DNA from: Sepiola atlantica
Taxonomy: Eukaryota > Mollusca > Cephalopoda > Sepiida > Sepiolidae
DNA: 64,000 nt
Direction: 5' to 3'
Assembly (NCBI GenBank): GCA_963556195.1
Contig: OY744551.1
Coordinates: 8,655,635-8,719,634, forward strand
The first letter of the stretch is position 1; each line of letters begins with the position of its first letter. Below, piece after piece: positions 49,656 to 62,154 of this stretch. The position numbers were made by a program, and so were the translations under genes. The notes below the pieces were generated by a model. That model had not been told where the DNA came from. It did no database searches and was given only the letters and a program-made list of their open reading frames with translations.

Positions 49656-50930
49656 ATAAATAAATTGATTTGAACATAATCGGAAGCGTTAGTGAATTTT
49701 CTTTTCATGACATTTTAGCTTACATCTTTTTTGGTACACATTTTTTTGTAGAATGGGACGAACACCATTAGATTCCTTGTGCATTTTTCTATCTTTTAAG
49801 TTTAAACAAGACTGAAGCAATTTTTGCTTTTGATCCAACCCAAAATGCTCCTTTATGCTGGCCTTGGATTTGTATCCCACATTAAAAACCGACCTCGTGC
49901 CTAACTCTGCCTTTCATGGGGAGGTAAATAAATAGGAACAAATCCGTTCCTCTCTGTAAAAAATATATTAATTGTCCCACCAAGCACGACCCGTCTAAGC
50001 TCAATTTGTTTGGATGCTATTCCCCCCCCCCCCCCCCCCCGCAACAGAAACTTGTGACAGCTAAAAGCTGTCACCCTTTTTTTATTTGAAACATCTCGTC
50101 CAGGGGTGAGACTGATGGTTTGGGTATGTGAAATCATAAGGACGGTGTGTTTGTGTGCACTCGGGGGTGGGTGGGGGTGATGGGGATTGGTATGGTAGAC
50201 CCAACTCTTTTTTTTTTCCTTTCTCTATCTGCTTTTTACTTCTACCCCCTTCTGGCTTCTGTTTCCAACAAAGTTTGACATATGGAGCCGTTTATCTGGG
50301 GCCTTAGCTAAAGAATGGGGTCGGTCACTAAATGCAGCTTGCTTCTTTTCAAGATTACTAGGACTATGGTATTCCTTAATCTTTTTTCGTTTTCTGCAGA
50401 GAAGAGGCAGAAAAAAAAAAATGGGAGACAATTCTGAAAAAAAAAAAAGAAAAGAAACTTGGTATGTCTGGTGCCTGAAATCTTAGCTTCTTAGTCATAG
50501 ATCTGATGGAAATATCTTCTTTTATTAAGAAATGGGAGCATCTCTAAAGTAAAACAAAAAATAAACAAACAAACAAACAAATGACCCCAACATGTGTGTC
50601 ACCCCTTATCCTAAACTTTTGACCCCTTCGTGAAATTAAACAAATAAAAACGAATCAGTACCGATCCTTTCCTTATTGGAAAATTTTCGGTTTGGGACGG
50701 TTACAATTTTCGAAGACATCCTTGTAATTAATCAAATAGGCAGCCTGTTCTGTTCATGCCCGGGGCAAATAGTAACCCCCCACCCGAAACCATTGGGATT
50801 CCCTTTCACCAATTCAGTATTCAACCTCACCTCCATCCTAAGGCAAATGTGTTAGAGTTTCAGAAAATAAACGTTTGTGGGTACAACATTTAAAACTGGC
50901 TAATAAATTTTTTTTTTTTACTAAAGAGTC
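49656..50930. other. Intronic stretch with minor repeats
   Basis: 49885-49945 (GACCTCGTGCCTAACTCTGC, GGGGAGGTAAATAAATAGG) is an isolated U2-SINE-like tail. Poly-C at 50022-50041, G-rich 50162-50185. The rest is unassigned. Confidence 0.5.
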
Positions 50931-50934
50931 ACTA

Positions 50935-51058
50935 CTTATCAAGGTCCAAATGCCACTCGAGGATAAGAGTTAATGAGTGTCAGGTGGACGGTGAGACAAA
51001 ACCGTGCTGATTGGTAATGATGGTGGAAATTGGGCAGAACTTGATGATTTAAGAGGAC
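50935..51058 (-). mobile_element. LINE 3' tail, subfamily of 2570-2880
   Basis: The reverse complement gives AACTCTTATCCTCGAGTGGC, ATTTGGACCTTGATAAGTAG and CACCGTCCACCTGACACTC, matching the 3' UTR of the 2700-2880 copy. Confidence 0.65.
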
Positions 51059-51059
51059 A

Positions 51060-51655
51060 ACTCAAACGAAATCTCTAAATTTTGCAGAAAAAAAAACGCT
51101 AGATCCAAATTTTACAAGCTAGATTTCAAACAAAATCTCCGGATTTTACAGAAAAAAAAAGCTAGATCCTAATTTTACAAGCTAGATTTCAAACAAAATC
51201 TTCAGATTTTGCAGAAAAAAACTATTTCCAAATTTTACAAGCTAGATTTCAAACAAAATTTCCGGATTTTGCAGAAAAAAAGCTAGATCCTAATTTTACA
51301 AGCTAGATTTCAAACAAAATCTCCAGATTTAGCAGAAAAAAAGCTAGATCCTAATTTTACAAGCTAGATTTCAAACAAAATCTCCGGATTTTACAGAAAA
51401 AAAAGCTGGATCCTAATTTTACAAGCTAGATTTCAAACAAAATTTCCGGATTTTGCAGAAAAAAAACGCTAGATCCAAATTTTACAAACTAGATTTCAAA
51501 CAAAATCTCCAGATTTTGCAGAAAAAAAGCTAGATCAAAATTTTACAAGCTAGATTTCAAACAAAATCTCCGGATTTTGCAGAAAAAAAACGCTAGATCC
51601 TTATTTTATAAGCTAGATTTCAAACAAAACCTCCAGATCTTGCGAAGAAAATCGC
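51060..51655. repeat. 59-60 bp tandem repeat, about 10 units
   Basis: AATTTTACAAGCTAGATTTC, AAACAAAATCTCCGGATTTT, GCAGAAAAAAAGCTAGATCC, with variation in A-run length and CCGG/CCAG/TCAG. Confidence 0.95.
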
Positions 51656-52500
51656 TAAATGTGCAACACTTGTATTAATACCATATATCATAGGCTGTCT
51701 GAGGACCATATGTCTTTCAGTAAAGAATGAGGGTCACTAAATCTGGCTTGCCTTTCATTGTGTCAGCAAAGGGGCCCTTAATCTTCCCCTGAAAAAGGAG
51801 AGGAGGGACTTTTGAAGGGAAAGGATCTTGGTGTTTTGTGCCTAAAGTATTTGGTTCTGAGTCATAGATGTTCTAAAAGATTTTTTTAAGAAAGAAAAAT
51901 TGTAGAGCACGGATGGCCAACCTATGGCGCATGTGCAGACAATGGGCCGCTACAAGTGGTGCAGTAGAAACCCAGAGATAATAAAAACAAAACAAACAAA
52001 AAAACAAGTCTACTCATGCAAATCAAACAAAATTTTGTTAGATTCCAAAGGCCAAGATTTTATTAATCTCACAAATCATTTTCAAAACAGTTAATCCTTG
52101 ATGCAATTTTTTTACGAACTCGTTTCGTTCATAGGGTGACCAACCAACATTAGTATTTCAATGTGTATATATATATACATATACAAGAGAGTAATTATGA
52201 AATAAAATTTCAGACAAATGTAAAATCAGTTAATGAAATGTGGACAAACAAGGTAACAATCTAGTGAAAATAAGGACACAAACATAGCAATATAGCAGGA
52301 CAAAGATATTTCGGTCGAAGGATTCGACCATATTCATTTGGTAATATGGCTTTATTAAAAACAAAACTCAAATTTTATACAGTGTTGGAAGAAAAAAATC
52401 CAGGGGAAGGAAGAAACGGTAGTGCGAGGAAGGAGGCAATAGATAGTTAGTGTAGTAGATGTGTAAGAAGAGGGGGACTGTATAAGATTTGAGGTTTCTT
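51656..52500. other. Intronic stretch, mostly unassigned
   Basis: 51905-51965 (GAGCACGGATGGCCAACCTA, TGGCGCATGTGC) looks like the end of an old hAT-type repeat. 52300-52340 on the minus strand has ATGAATA, GGTCGAA...TTCGACC, GAAAUAUC, a hairpin resembling a worn hammerhead. Confidence 0.4.
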
Positions 52501-52502
52501 TA

Positions 52503-52690
52503 TATACACACACACACACATATATACATATATATATATATATATGAAAATTATGTGTGTGTGTGTGTGGGCGTGTATATATATGTCTGGATATATGTGT
52601 GTGTGTATAATGTGTAGGCGTGTAAATATGTGTGTATATATATGTGTGTGTATATATGTATATGTGTCTGTATATATATATGTGTCTGTA
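52503..52690. repeat. CA / TG / AT compound microsatellite
   Basis: Alternating ACACAC, ATATAT and GTGTGT runs, ending at the next MITE. Confidence 0.9.
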
Positions 52691-52696
52691 TATATA

Positions 52697-53081
52697 CAGG
52701 GTGGGCAAAAATAAGGGTCCTATTTTTAAAAATTCATAACTTTTTTATTTATTGATTTTTTTTTTTTTTTTTTTTTAGAATAAGTAAAGGACCCCTTCCG
52801 AAGCAAGCATGAGCCGTATTAGCCCTAAGGAATGTACCCTCATTTAGAAAACATTATTTTTGCTTAAAAAACTCAAAACAGTGTAAAAAACAATACTTTA
52901 GTTTTTGTAAGTTTTAAGAAGTGTTTTTCGGCTAAAATTTGTTTTGTTTATTTCAAAAAATCTCGGAAGGGTCAGTCTACACACACATAAAGTTTGGTGA
53001 GTTTAACTTTTATTTTGTGGAAGTTATTCAAATTCAAGTTATTAAAATTTAAAGATAGGACCCTTATTTTGGCCCACCCTG
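52697..53081 (+). mobile_element. Mariner-type MITE, 385 bp
   Basis: Termini CAGGGTGGGCAAAAATAAGG / CCTTATTTTGGCCCACCCTG with TA flanks. It begins like the transposase end of 24754-25336 and keeps ATG plus the first codons (MSRISPKECTLI, then stop, from 52809). After that it carries an unrelated-looking AT-rich body and the other end (CAAACTTTATGTGTGTGTAG region in reverse). Confidence 0.93.

Positions 53082-53083
<2 letters not shown>

Positions 53084-53165
<82 letters not shown>
53084..53165. repeat. (CA)n(AT)n microsatellite
   Basis: About 22 CA followed by about 17 TA units. Confidence 0.97.
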
Positions 53166-53168
<3 letters not shown>

Positions 53169-53985
53169 ATTATAACTAAAAGATAAACTTTTAGAGAGTT
53201 GGACCTATTGTGAAATTCCCAAGTAATTTTTATACATTGCAACAGTTCGCTTTGACTCCATTGAGATCCTCTCGTTGTTTTTGCCTTGGAATCCGCTTAA
53301 CTGAAGACAGGAAGAATATTGTTTTCTTAATATGGCCAATCTTATTTGATCCCCCTTCCAAGGACAACAGACCTGAGTGGAATCATCGTCGTTGGATTTT
53401 TATACAGATTCTTCTGGATTTACCAATATTTCTGAGACCCACGCTATTTGGATTTCGTTATTGGTGACGTTCATGCCCGTTTGAACTTAAATTTTTTTTT
53501 TTTTAAACTCTTTCTAATTTAGAACTTTGACAGTCCTCTTCTGTCAACTTATCAATCATTAATCTGCTCTGATGATAAGATTTTAATCTTTGAAAAATCT
53601 GGTTTAAGGAATGAAAGAGAAGAAAAATAAATGTTTTTATTAACTAAACTGCTCCTTGTTTTGAACAACTGAAGATATTGATTTGCTTCCATTTGCAGGT
53701 CTAATCAATTTTCATTGACTTACCATATATATATATAGTCTAAAGAAGCTTTGAGTCATTAGAAAAAAAAAAATGTAAAATGTAAAATGCAGTTTAAATT
53801 CCCAGACAAACTAACTAAATCCAAGATATTGCAGACTTAACATTCGTTGGAAAATTAATAAATGAAAAAATATAAGTAAAATTTAAAAAAAATTAAAAAA
53901 TATATAATAAAAAAAAATGTGGGGTTAATTATCTAAGAGTGAAACAAAAACAGGAGACCTTAAGCGTCTAATATTAACACACATA
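53166..53985. other. Intronic stretch with a degenerate hammerhead-like hairpin
   Basis: 53569-53600 reads CUGAUGA, U, AAGAU/AUCUU with loop UUUA, U, GAAA, AAUC. Core boxes and stem II are present but no acceptable stem III. A similar hairpin (AGATTAAGATTTTAATCCGA) lies at 13321-13340, downstream of the Penelope-like fragment. The 85-codon frame at 53210-53467 has no known domain. Confidence 0.4.
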
Positions 53986-53989
53986 TATA

Positions 53990-54235
53990 TATATATATAT
54001 ATATGGTAATCTCCTAAACTAATGAACCGATAATTATGAATTTTGAAATATGTAATCTAAAACAAAAAAACGAGTAGCATCGGCGCAATATTTTTTTTGT
54101 AAATGCTAACATTTAGTGGGTGCATATATATAATTTCTATTAATTATTTTTTTCTCTGAACTGATTATTATGAATTTTTTAATATATATTCTAGGCAACA
54201 GGGTGAATATTTATTTTTTCTTGTAACTTTACTAT
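53990..54235 (-). repeat. Two copies of the AAAATTCATAATGATC repeat family
   Basis: GTAATCTCCTAAACTAATGA, CCGATAATTATGAATTTTGA at 54005 and CTGATTATTATGAATTTTTTA..., ATTCTAGGCAACAGGGTGAA at 54162. Confidence 0.75.
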
Positions 54236-54399
54236 TTAGGTTGTGCTACCATAAGCGTACCATACCTCGAAAAACAATTTTAAAATAAAAATGTTATACT
54301 AATCCTATATTTATTGCTTATACCCGTCCTAGAACGGATATTTTTCTAGTATATAATATATATGTATTCTATATATATATATATATATATAAGTGGTTT

Positions 54400-54700
54400 C
54401 GGCCTTTTGGCTAAGATCAAAGTGTAGTATCTGTTCCGATGGATACTGCACGCCTGTTCTGTGCAGTTCTAGGAGGTCCACCCTCCCAGGCTTCGCCTCC
54501 CCTCTTTGGGGAGGAGTAAGTTTATTGCTTACTGTCTGAGGCGCCCCTACCGGGGAATGCCGACGGGGCTGCCCAGAGTGCTCACCTCTCGAGCGCTGGC
54601 TTTTAACCCCACTTGCTCGACCCGATCTTGGGTCACATCTTACTTGTGGGAGTAAGATAAAACTGGCCTTGTGCCTAACTCCTGGGGAGGAGTAAATAAA
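54400..54700 (+). mobile_element. U2-snRNA-headed SINE with perfect 18-bp target duplication
   Basis: CGGCCTTTTGGCTAAGATCA, AAGTGTAGTATCTGTTC is U2 snRNA bases 10-45 with one extra A. The body and tail are those of 44243-44616, with internal deletions of about 50 bp after GATACTGCACGCC and of 22 bp after GGGGCTGCCC. It ends AGTAAATAAA. TATATATATAAGTGGTTT is found on both sides (54382-54399, 54701-54718). This fixes the borders exactly and shows that the transposed unit begins within U2 stem-loop I. Confidence 0.92.
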
Positions 54701-54715
54701 TATATATATAAGTGG

Positions 54716-55015
54716 TTTGCCCCTCTCTCCTCCTTCTCCTCCTCATTTACCCTTACTCTCTCCTCCGATCAAATCTCTCTTCTCTATCTTTTATCTTCCT
54801 CCTCTTCTCTCTCCCTCTCTTTCCTGCTCTCCCTCTTCACTTTCTGTCTCTCTCTCTCCTCTTTACAATTCTCTCCCTACTCCCGCCATCTCTTTCTCCT
54901 CCCCCTTCTCTCTCCCTCCTCTTTTATCTCTCCCTCCTCTCTCTCCATCTTCATTTCTCCCCCTCTCCTCTCTGTTACCTCTTCCTTTTACCCCTCTCTC
55001 TCCTACCTCGATTTC
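54716..55015. repeat. CT-rich tract
   Basis: Irregular TCTCTCC/CTCCTC sequence of about 300 bp. Confidence 0.9.
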
Positions 55016-55822
55016 TGTCATCAAATTAATGGCCACACAATTCAGATATTATCTTATAAAAGTCATATCTATCTTTGAACGGGGAACTTCCGTAGAGATG
55101 CACGGAATAATATTATAAGGTCATCCTATAATATTATAAGGTCATATTATAAGGTCGTTCTTTTATTATAAATACACAGAAAAAGAAATGTTGTCCGTCT
55201 CTCTCGATCATTTTATCGCTAGAAGCAAAACTTATTTTAACCCTTCTTCAATTCTATCATTATTTCTAAAACTTTTTAATATATATATATATATATACAG
55301 ACCAGATATAACAATAACATTACAAAAAGAACAGAAAATACGAAAACACCAATTCAATAAACAAAAATAAACAAACACGTTAAGTCGATAAAAACATATT
55401 TGAATCATCTCTTTCAGCTAAATATCGAACAATTAATCCGATACATTACTTTATTCCCCAAAACGACAACAAAAAAGCACACTAGTTTCACAGGATCAAA
55501 CGGTAAACTATATAGCCACCTCTTTCGTATTTTTTTCAGGTATAATAATAACATTACAAAAGAACAGATAAATAAATAATAAATAAAACTTGCTATGGAA
55601 TAAAATGAAGGCCTCCCTTTAGCCCTAGTTAATCACTATCCCACACCGGATTTTTTCGGGGACGCCCTCAGAGATGCACCGTTTTTCTGTCATTGTTGAC
55701 GCCATTCCCTGTCGGGCTTGACGATGATTCCACTGGGCACGGAGATTTACTAAAGATGTCTAAATCTGCCCTTTTGGATGAAACCGCGGTACATTGCTGA
55801 AATATGTAATATACAGTATCTA

Positions 55823-55866
<44 letters not shown>
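55016..55866. other. Intronic stretch with repeat fragments
   Basis: TAATATTATAAGGTCAT is tandem x3 at 55105-55155. GATGAAACCGCGGTAC, GCTGAAATATGTAAT at 55779-55810 is a single arm of the 22085-22350 foldback family. (AT) runs at 55277-55298 and 55831-55866. Confidence 0.55.
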
Positions 55867-55869
<3 letters not shown>

Positions 55870-56072
55870 TAGTAATAAGTTTTTGAAAGGCTGTGGGCAA
55901 TGCAATTCCGGGTAAGATGTAAGTTGTAAGGAACAAAAACAATAACAATAAATCGAATACGATATAAGACTTACTATTTATTTTTCCTTTTTTTTTTTTT
56001 CTTACATAACAGCAAGAGTGGTTCTTACCCGGAATTGCATTGCCCACAGCCTTTCAAAAACTTATTACTACT
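55867..56072. repeat. Perfect 50-bp inverted repeat with 106-bp spacer
   Basis: TAGTAGTAATAAGTTTTTGA, AAGGCTGTGGGCAATGCAAT, TCCGGGTAAG at 55867-55916 is exactly reversed at 56023-56072. The spacer holds poly-T and (ACAATA). Confidence 0.95.
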
Positions 56073-56124
56073 ACTATACCCAGCAATGCTTCAAGCAAAC
56101 TACCATTCTCTACTATATATATAT

Positions 56125-56420
56125 GATTTTTTGAAAGCTTACCAAAGCATTCCGTTCAGGAGACCAATTATTACCATAAAAGATTTATTCTTACAAATAT
56201 TATTTATTCAAATTAAGAAGTTTTTCCTACACGTGTTTCACTACCAAACAGATAATTGTTTGTCAGATCATCAGGGAAATTAAGTATCTGGAATTAGGGT
56301 TTCAACAACCGACAATAATACAAAATGTGGCGTTGCGTTAATTGGGGTCACTTAAAAATAGAAGAAGAAAAAATAAAAGAGTACAAAGATAAAAAGGAAA
56401 CATAGAAAATGTCTGAGTAA
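56125..56420 (-). repeat. Repeat family C unit (reverse)
   Basis: Same family as 21590-21965, reversed: AAGCTTACCAAAGCATTCCG, hammerhead C2, GGGTTTCAACAACCGACAAT, TTAATTGGGGTCACTTAAA. Confidence 0.85.
56223..56279 (-). ncRNA. Hammerhead ribozyme motif C2
   Basis: CUGAUGA (56274-56268), stem II CUGACAAACA/UGUUUGGUAG (two weak positions) with loop AUUAUC, GAAA (56239-56236), stem III CAC/GUG without loop, UA, and a perfect 5-bp stem I UUUCC/GGAAA. C1 and C2 differ in both halves of stem II in ways that keep it paired, which is evidence for selection on the RNA fold. Confidence 0.75.
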
Positions 56421-56655
56421 AGTAGCTCGTGCAGTATTTCTGCTACTAAGCCAACCAGCAAATAATTAGTCCCAAATTCATTTAAAAAAAAAAAAACCCA
56501 AAAAACCAGACCACTGTACGAGAATACACATTCTCGTCGAGCGGTATAACGATGAAAAAAAATACCCCCCCCCCCCCGAAAAACACCGTTCACACGTTAC
56601 CATTACAAACCACTGATAGTTTGGGCATTCTACATCTATTCCATCAGAAGGAAAA

Positions 56656-56793
56656 GTAACATAAATGTCCGTCCGGAACGCTGATTTGCTCCCTTTTCGA
56701 GATGAACGAACATCTATCCCGCAGAAACTCCCCTTTTTTATCTTAAGAAAAAAACCTTAATTAGTAAACAAAACGGACGGACATTAATGTTAC
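56656..56793. repeat. Short inverted repeat, 20-bp arms
   Basis: GTAACATAAATGTCCGTCCG (56656-56675) and CGGACGGACATTAATGTTAC (56774-56793) around 98 bp; possibly a small MITE. Confidence 0.75.
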
Positions 56794-56886
56794 CTCATTG
56801 GACCATCTTTAATTTCGAAAGAAAAACAACTGAAACATGTATGCACATATGTAGCCAAAATTTTGTTATAAATAAAGGAATTCATA

Positions 56887-56888
<2 letters not shown>

Positions 56889-56938
<50 letters not shown>
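56889..56938. repeat. (AT)n microsatellite
   Basis: 50 bp TA run. Confidence 0.95.
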
Positions 56939-58045
<1,107 letters not shown>

Positions 58046-58069
58046 TAGTTTTATATCAATAAACATATA

Positions 58070-58447
58070 CAGGGTGGGCCAAAATAAGGGTCCTATCTTT
58101 AAATTTGAATAACTTGAATTTGAATAACTTCCACAAAATAAAAGTTAAACTCACCAAACTTTATGTGTGTGTAGACTGACCCTTCCGAGATTTTTTGAAA
58201 TAAACAAAACAAATTTTAGCCGAAAAACACTTCTTAAAACTTACAAAAACTAAAGTATTGTTTTTTACACTGTTTTGAGTTTTTTAAGCAAAAATAATGT
58301 TTTCTAAATGAGGGTACGTTCCTTAGGGCTAATACGGCTCATGCTTGCTTCGGAAGGGGTCCTTTACTTATTCTAAAAAAAAAAAAAATCAATAAATAAA
58401 AAAGTTATGAATTTTTAAAAATAGGACCCTTATTTTTGCCCACCCTA
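58070..58447 (-). mobile_element. Mariner-type MITE, 378 bp, inverted relative to 52697
   Basis: Reverse-complement copy of 52697-53081, differing mainly in a poly-A/poly-T tract and a few bases; the transposase start ATG is at 58342 (minus). The right terminus has CCCTA in place of CCCTG. Confidence 0.93.
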
Positions 58448-58497
58448 TATATGTTTCACGTTTTTTTTAATTTTACACTCGTTAATTTGGAATTACG

Positions 58498-58575
58498 TAA
58501 CCGCATCGCCGGTCGAACGATTCGAACCCCGATTATTCAACTCAACTGCTGAATTATCCACACCATATTGGATTC
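58498..58575 (-). pseudogene. tRNA-like sequence
   Basis: Minus strand: GGTGTGGATAATTCAGCAGT (A-box-like), GGGGTTCGAATCG (B box). No closed acceptor stem; probable SINE head. Confidence 0.5.
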
Positions 58576-58854
58576 ACATGTAAATGAAGCTTAATTCGTG
58601 GCATGATGATTCTACATAATTCTACTAATTTTTGCATGGACTTTTGACTTTTGAATCGTTCTTGAATTGTATTTGAATCCATTACGCTTCGCTACACAAT
58701 ACAATGTTTTAATCGGATTTGTTCAACTGATCGATTTACGACTACAATGCCTACTCATTTTTGTAACATTTTTGCGACAATTTTTGCTTTAAGCATAACT
58801 TAAAATTGTGTTGTAAATTTAAAAAATTAAAAGTCGAAAGTGGACTTTCGGTTT
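58576..58854. other. Intronic stretch, nothing recognised
   Basis: AT-rich. Confidence 0.35.
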
Positions 58855-59065
58855 ACTTTCGGCAGCCTCCTAACTCTCGCTTCCTTTATTTTTGTCCTTT
58901 AGTCCTCACATTCCATTAGCGATGTTTCTGACAAAGGGGAAAGAATTGCTGTTTTCTGGGTCGTAATCTATCCATCTCACACTTATAGTATTTTTTTTTT
59001 TAGCTCCTTACATTAAGTGGCTTCATGCCTTGTCTGGAGCGATGTCCACAAATAAAAAAAATAAA
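58855..59065 (+). mobile_element. LINE tail fragment
   Basis: Contains the repeat shared with 33590-33705 and ends TTAAGTGGCTTCATGCCTTG, TCTGGAGCGATGTCCACAAA, the 3' end seen at 34570-34620 and reversed at 8229-8260. Confidence 0.75.
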
Positions 59066-59345
59066 TAAAAAATTACTTACTAGTAATGAGAAAATTATTG
59101 TTGTTTTCCTTCTGATGAGAAGCGTATTTTTTGAAAATCCATGGATTAAAGGCCATTCTCCTATTTTATTATATTCTTTCTTTAAACACCTGACTATTAT
59201 AATAAACTTGTGAAGTATGTAAGTTTACTTTTGTGTATTTCAACATTTTTATAACAATGTTGTATACACAATACTGAGCATATCCCTATCATTATAGGAC
59301 CTAATATAAAATATGTATCTTTATATTTTTTAAATTTATATATTT

Positions 59346-61016
59346 TTCTCTCTCTCTCTTTCGTTCGTTCCCTTTTATTCTCTCCCCTTTTATTCTCTCT
59401 CTCGTTCTCTCTTTTTCTCTTTCGTTCTCTCTCTTTCTTTCGTTCTCTCTCCCTCTCTCTTTCGTTCTCTCTCTCTCTCGTTCTCTCTCTCTCTTTCGTT
59501 CTCTCTCTCTCTCTCGTTCTCTCTCTCTTTCGCTCTCTCTCTCTCGTTCTCTCTCTCTCTCTCTCGTTCTCTCTCTCTCGTTCTCTCTCTCTCTCTCTCT
59601 CGTTCTCTCTCTCTCTCTCTCGTTCTCTCTCTCTCTCTTTCGTTCTCTCTCTCTCTCTTTCGTTCTCTCTCTCTCTCTTTCGTTCTCTCTCTCTCTCTTT
59701 CGTTCTCTCTCTCTCTCTTTCGTTCTCTCTCTCTCTCTTTCGTTCTCTCTCTCTCTCTCTTTCGTTCTCTCTCTCTCTTTCGTTCTCTCTCTCTTTCGTT
59801 CTCTCTCTCTCTTTCGTTCTCTCTCTCTCTTTCGTTCTCTCTCTCTCTTTCGTTCTCTCTCTCTCTCTTTCGTTCTCTCTCTCTCTCTTTCGTTCTCTCT
59901 CTCTCTCTCGTTCTCTCTCTCTTTCGCTCTCTCTCTCTCTCTCGTTCTCTCTCTCTCCCTCGTTCTCTCTCTCTCTCTCGTTCTCTCTCTCTCTCTCGTT
60001 CTCTCTCTCTCTCTCTCTCGTTCTCTCTCTCTCTCTCTTTCGTTCTCTCTCTCTCTCTTTCGTTCTCTCTCTCTCTCTTTCGTTCTCTCTCTCTCTCTTT
60101 CGTTCTCTCTCTCTCTCTTTCGTTCTCTCTCTCTCTCTTTCGTTCTCTCTCTCTCTCTTTCGTTCTCTCTCTCTCTCTTTCGTTCTCTCTCTCTCTCTCT
60201 TTCGTTCTCTCTCTCTCTCTCTTTCGTTCTCTCTCTCTCTTTCGTTCTCTCTCTCTCTTTCGTTCTCTCTCTCTCTCTCTTTCGTTCTCTCTCTCTCTCT
60301 TTCGTTCTCTCTCTCTCTCTTTCGTTCTCTCTCTCTCTCTCGTTCTCTCTCTCTTTCGTTCTCTCTCTCTCTCTCGTTCTCTCTCTCTCGTTCTCTCTCT
60401 CTCTCTCTTTCGTTCTCTCTCTCTCTCTCTTTCGTTCTCTCTCTCTCTCTTTCGTTCTCTCTCTCTCTCTCTTTCGTTCTCTCTCTCTCTCTCTTTCGTT
60501 CTCTCTCTCTCTCTCTTTCGTTCTCTCTCTCTATTTCGTTCTCTCTCTCTCTTTCGTTCTCTCTCTCTCTTTCGTTCTCTCTCTCTCTCTCTCTTTCGTT
60601 CTCTCTCTCTCTTTCGTTCTCTCTCTCTCTCTTTCGTTCTCTCTCTCTCTCTCTTTCGTTCTCTCTCTCTCTCTTTCGTTCTCTCTCTCTCTTTCGTTCT
60701 CTCTCTCTCTTTCGTTCTCTCTCTCTCTTTCGTTCACTCTCTCTCTCTCTCTTTCGTTCACTCTCTCTCTCTCTCTTTCGTTCTCTCTCTCTTTCGTTCT
60801 CTCTCGTTCTCTCTCTCTCGTTCTCTCTCTTTCGTTCTCTCTCTCTCTTTCTCTTTCGTTCTCTCTCTCTTTCTCTTTCGTTCTCTCTCTCTCTCTCGTT
60901 CTCTCTCTCTCTCGTTCTCTCTCTCTCTCTCGTTCTCTCTCTTTCGTTCTCTCTCTCTCTTTCGTTCTCTCTCTTTCTTTCGTTCTCTCTCTTTCGTTCT
61001 CTCTCTCTCTCTCTTC
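59346..61016. repeat. 1.67-kb (CT)n-TTCGTT minisatellite
   Basis: Around 90 to 100 irregular units of (TC)5-9 TTTCGT. Every unit keeps one CG, so CpG recurs every 14-24 bp. It leaves a 619-codon Arg/Glu frame open on the minus strand, which is not a gene. Confidence 0.97.
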
Positions 61017-61124
61017 CCCACCAAATCAATTCATTTCTTTTTTCTTTTATAGTCATTCTTTAGTCATTAAGCGCAGCAACAGCCTATGCGTCTTCTCCTT
61101 GCGCCCCCCCCCTGTTATCCCCTC

Positions 61125-61170
<46 letters not shown>

Positions 61171-61860
61171 ATCATGTACTCATATTATCTGTTTTTGTTT
61201 GTGTATGTTAATTTTCTACTGGCAATAAATAACAGTATTTTCGTATGACAAGATACCTAAGAAGAAAAATAAAAAAAACCTCCGTAAAAATTACTCGCTC
61301 GCCTGTAGAAAATTGCGTTGAATAGGCAAAAATAAATAAAAACATTTTTTTTTTTTAAATAAAATATAAATAGACAGAAAAGGAAATTAGAATAAATAAA
61401 TAAACGTATAAATAAAGTTAAAATAATATTGATCGCCAGCAAAGAATTGCCATTCTCGGCTTCCATAGATTTTTCATTTTCGTATCCGAAGAAGGGAGAG
61501 AAAAAAAAATCTGAAATCGATTGAATAATGCTTTTTAGAAAGAAAATAAAAAAATAAATAAAAAATGCGAGTACTTTTATTTATTTATTTTTATAATTTT
61601 TATTCTATTTATGTTTAATTTACATTATTTTATTTATTTATTTTACTTTTTTTTCTTTTTTTCCCCCCTTTCTTTCCGTGAAAACTTGGACACAACAACA
61701 TCTACTTAGTGGGCAAATGCGTTAAAATTGCTTATTCAACAGATCGTTAATGGGAGAAATACTTTCTGAAGGCAAATATAAACACAAGGTGAATTAATAA
61801 GTACTTATCCATTAAAGGCTTATATATATATATATAAGAAAGGAAGGATGAAGGTTATCC
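61017..61860. other. Intronic stretch, nothing recognised
   Basis: (AT)n at 61129-61167, TTTATTTATTTA-type runs at 61577-61650; remainder unassigned. Confidence 0.45.
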
Positions 61861-62010
61861 GATGTGATGGGAAATAAAAAAGGAAAAACCAAAGAGGATG
61901 TTTTTTTATACATTCATCAACGTTTCGTCTTTATTTTTAAGACTTCTTCAGGATAATAATATTAAGAAAAATGTCATGCAAGTACGTGAAAATATTGGGT
62001 TTACATGATG
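61820..62010 (-). repeat. Repeat family A unit (reverse)
   Basis: Reverse of the 16470-16655 unit, including ATCGGATAACCTTCATCCTT, AACCAAAGAGGATG, hammerhead A5, AAGAAAAATGTCATGCAAGT. Confidence 0.85.
61913..61956 (-). ncRNA. Hammerhead-like motif A5
   Basis: CUGAAGA (61951-61945), extra A, stem II GUCUU/AAGAC with loop AAAAAUA, GAAA, CGUU, and stem I UUAUC/GAUGA (one G-U). Confidence 0.55.
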
Positions 62011-62154
62011 AGTTGATGGGAAGAAGTAGTGGCCACAGCTGGGAGCAGTAGGACCGGGGTCCGAGCTTAGTGAAGTCAGTAGCATGGAATTAAATAAATG
62101 TGGATGGTTCTTCTAAAACCATAACATTACCCACTTACCAAATCACAGAGCCTC

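Noticed and set aside
59197..61056. 619-codon Arg/Glu-rich frame
   Set aside because: Reverse strand of the CT-TTCGTT minisatellite; low complexity only.
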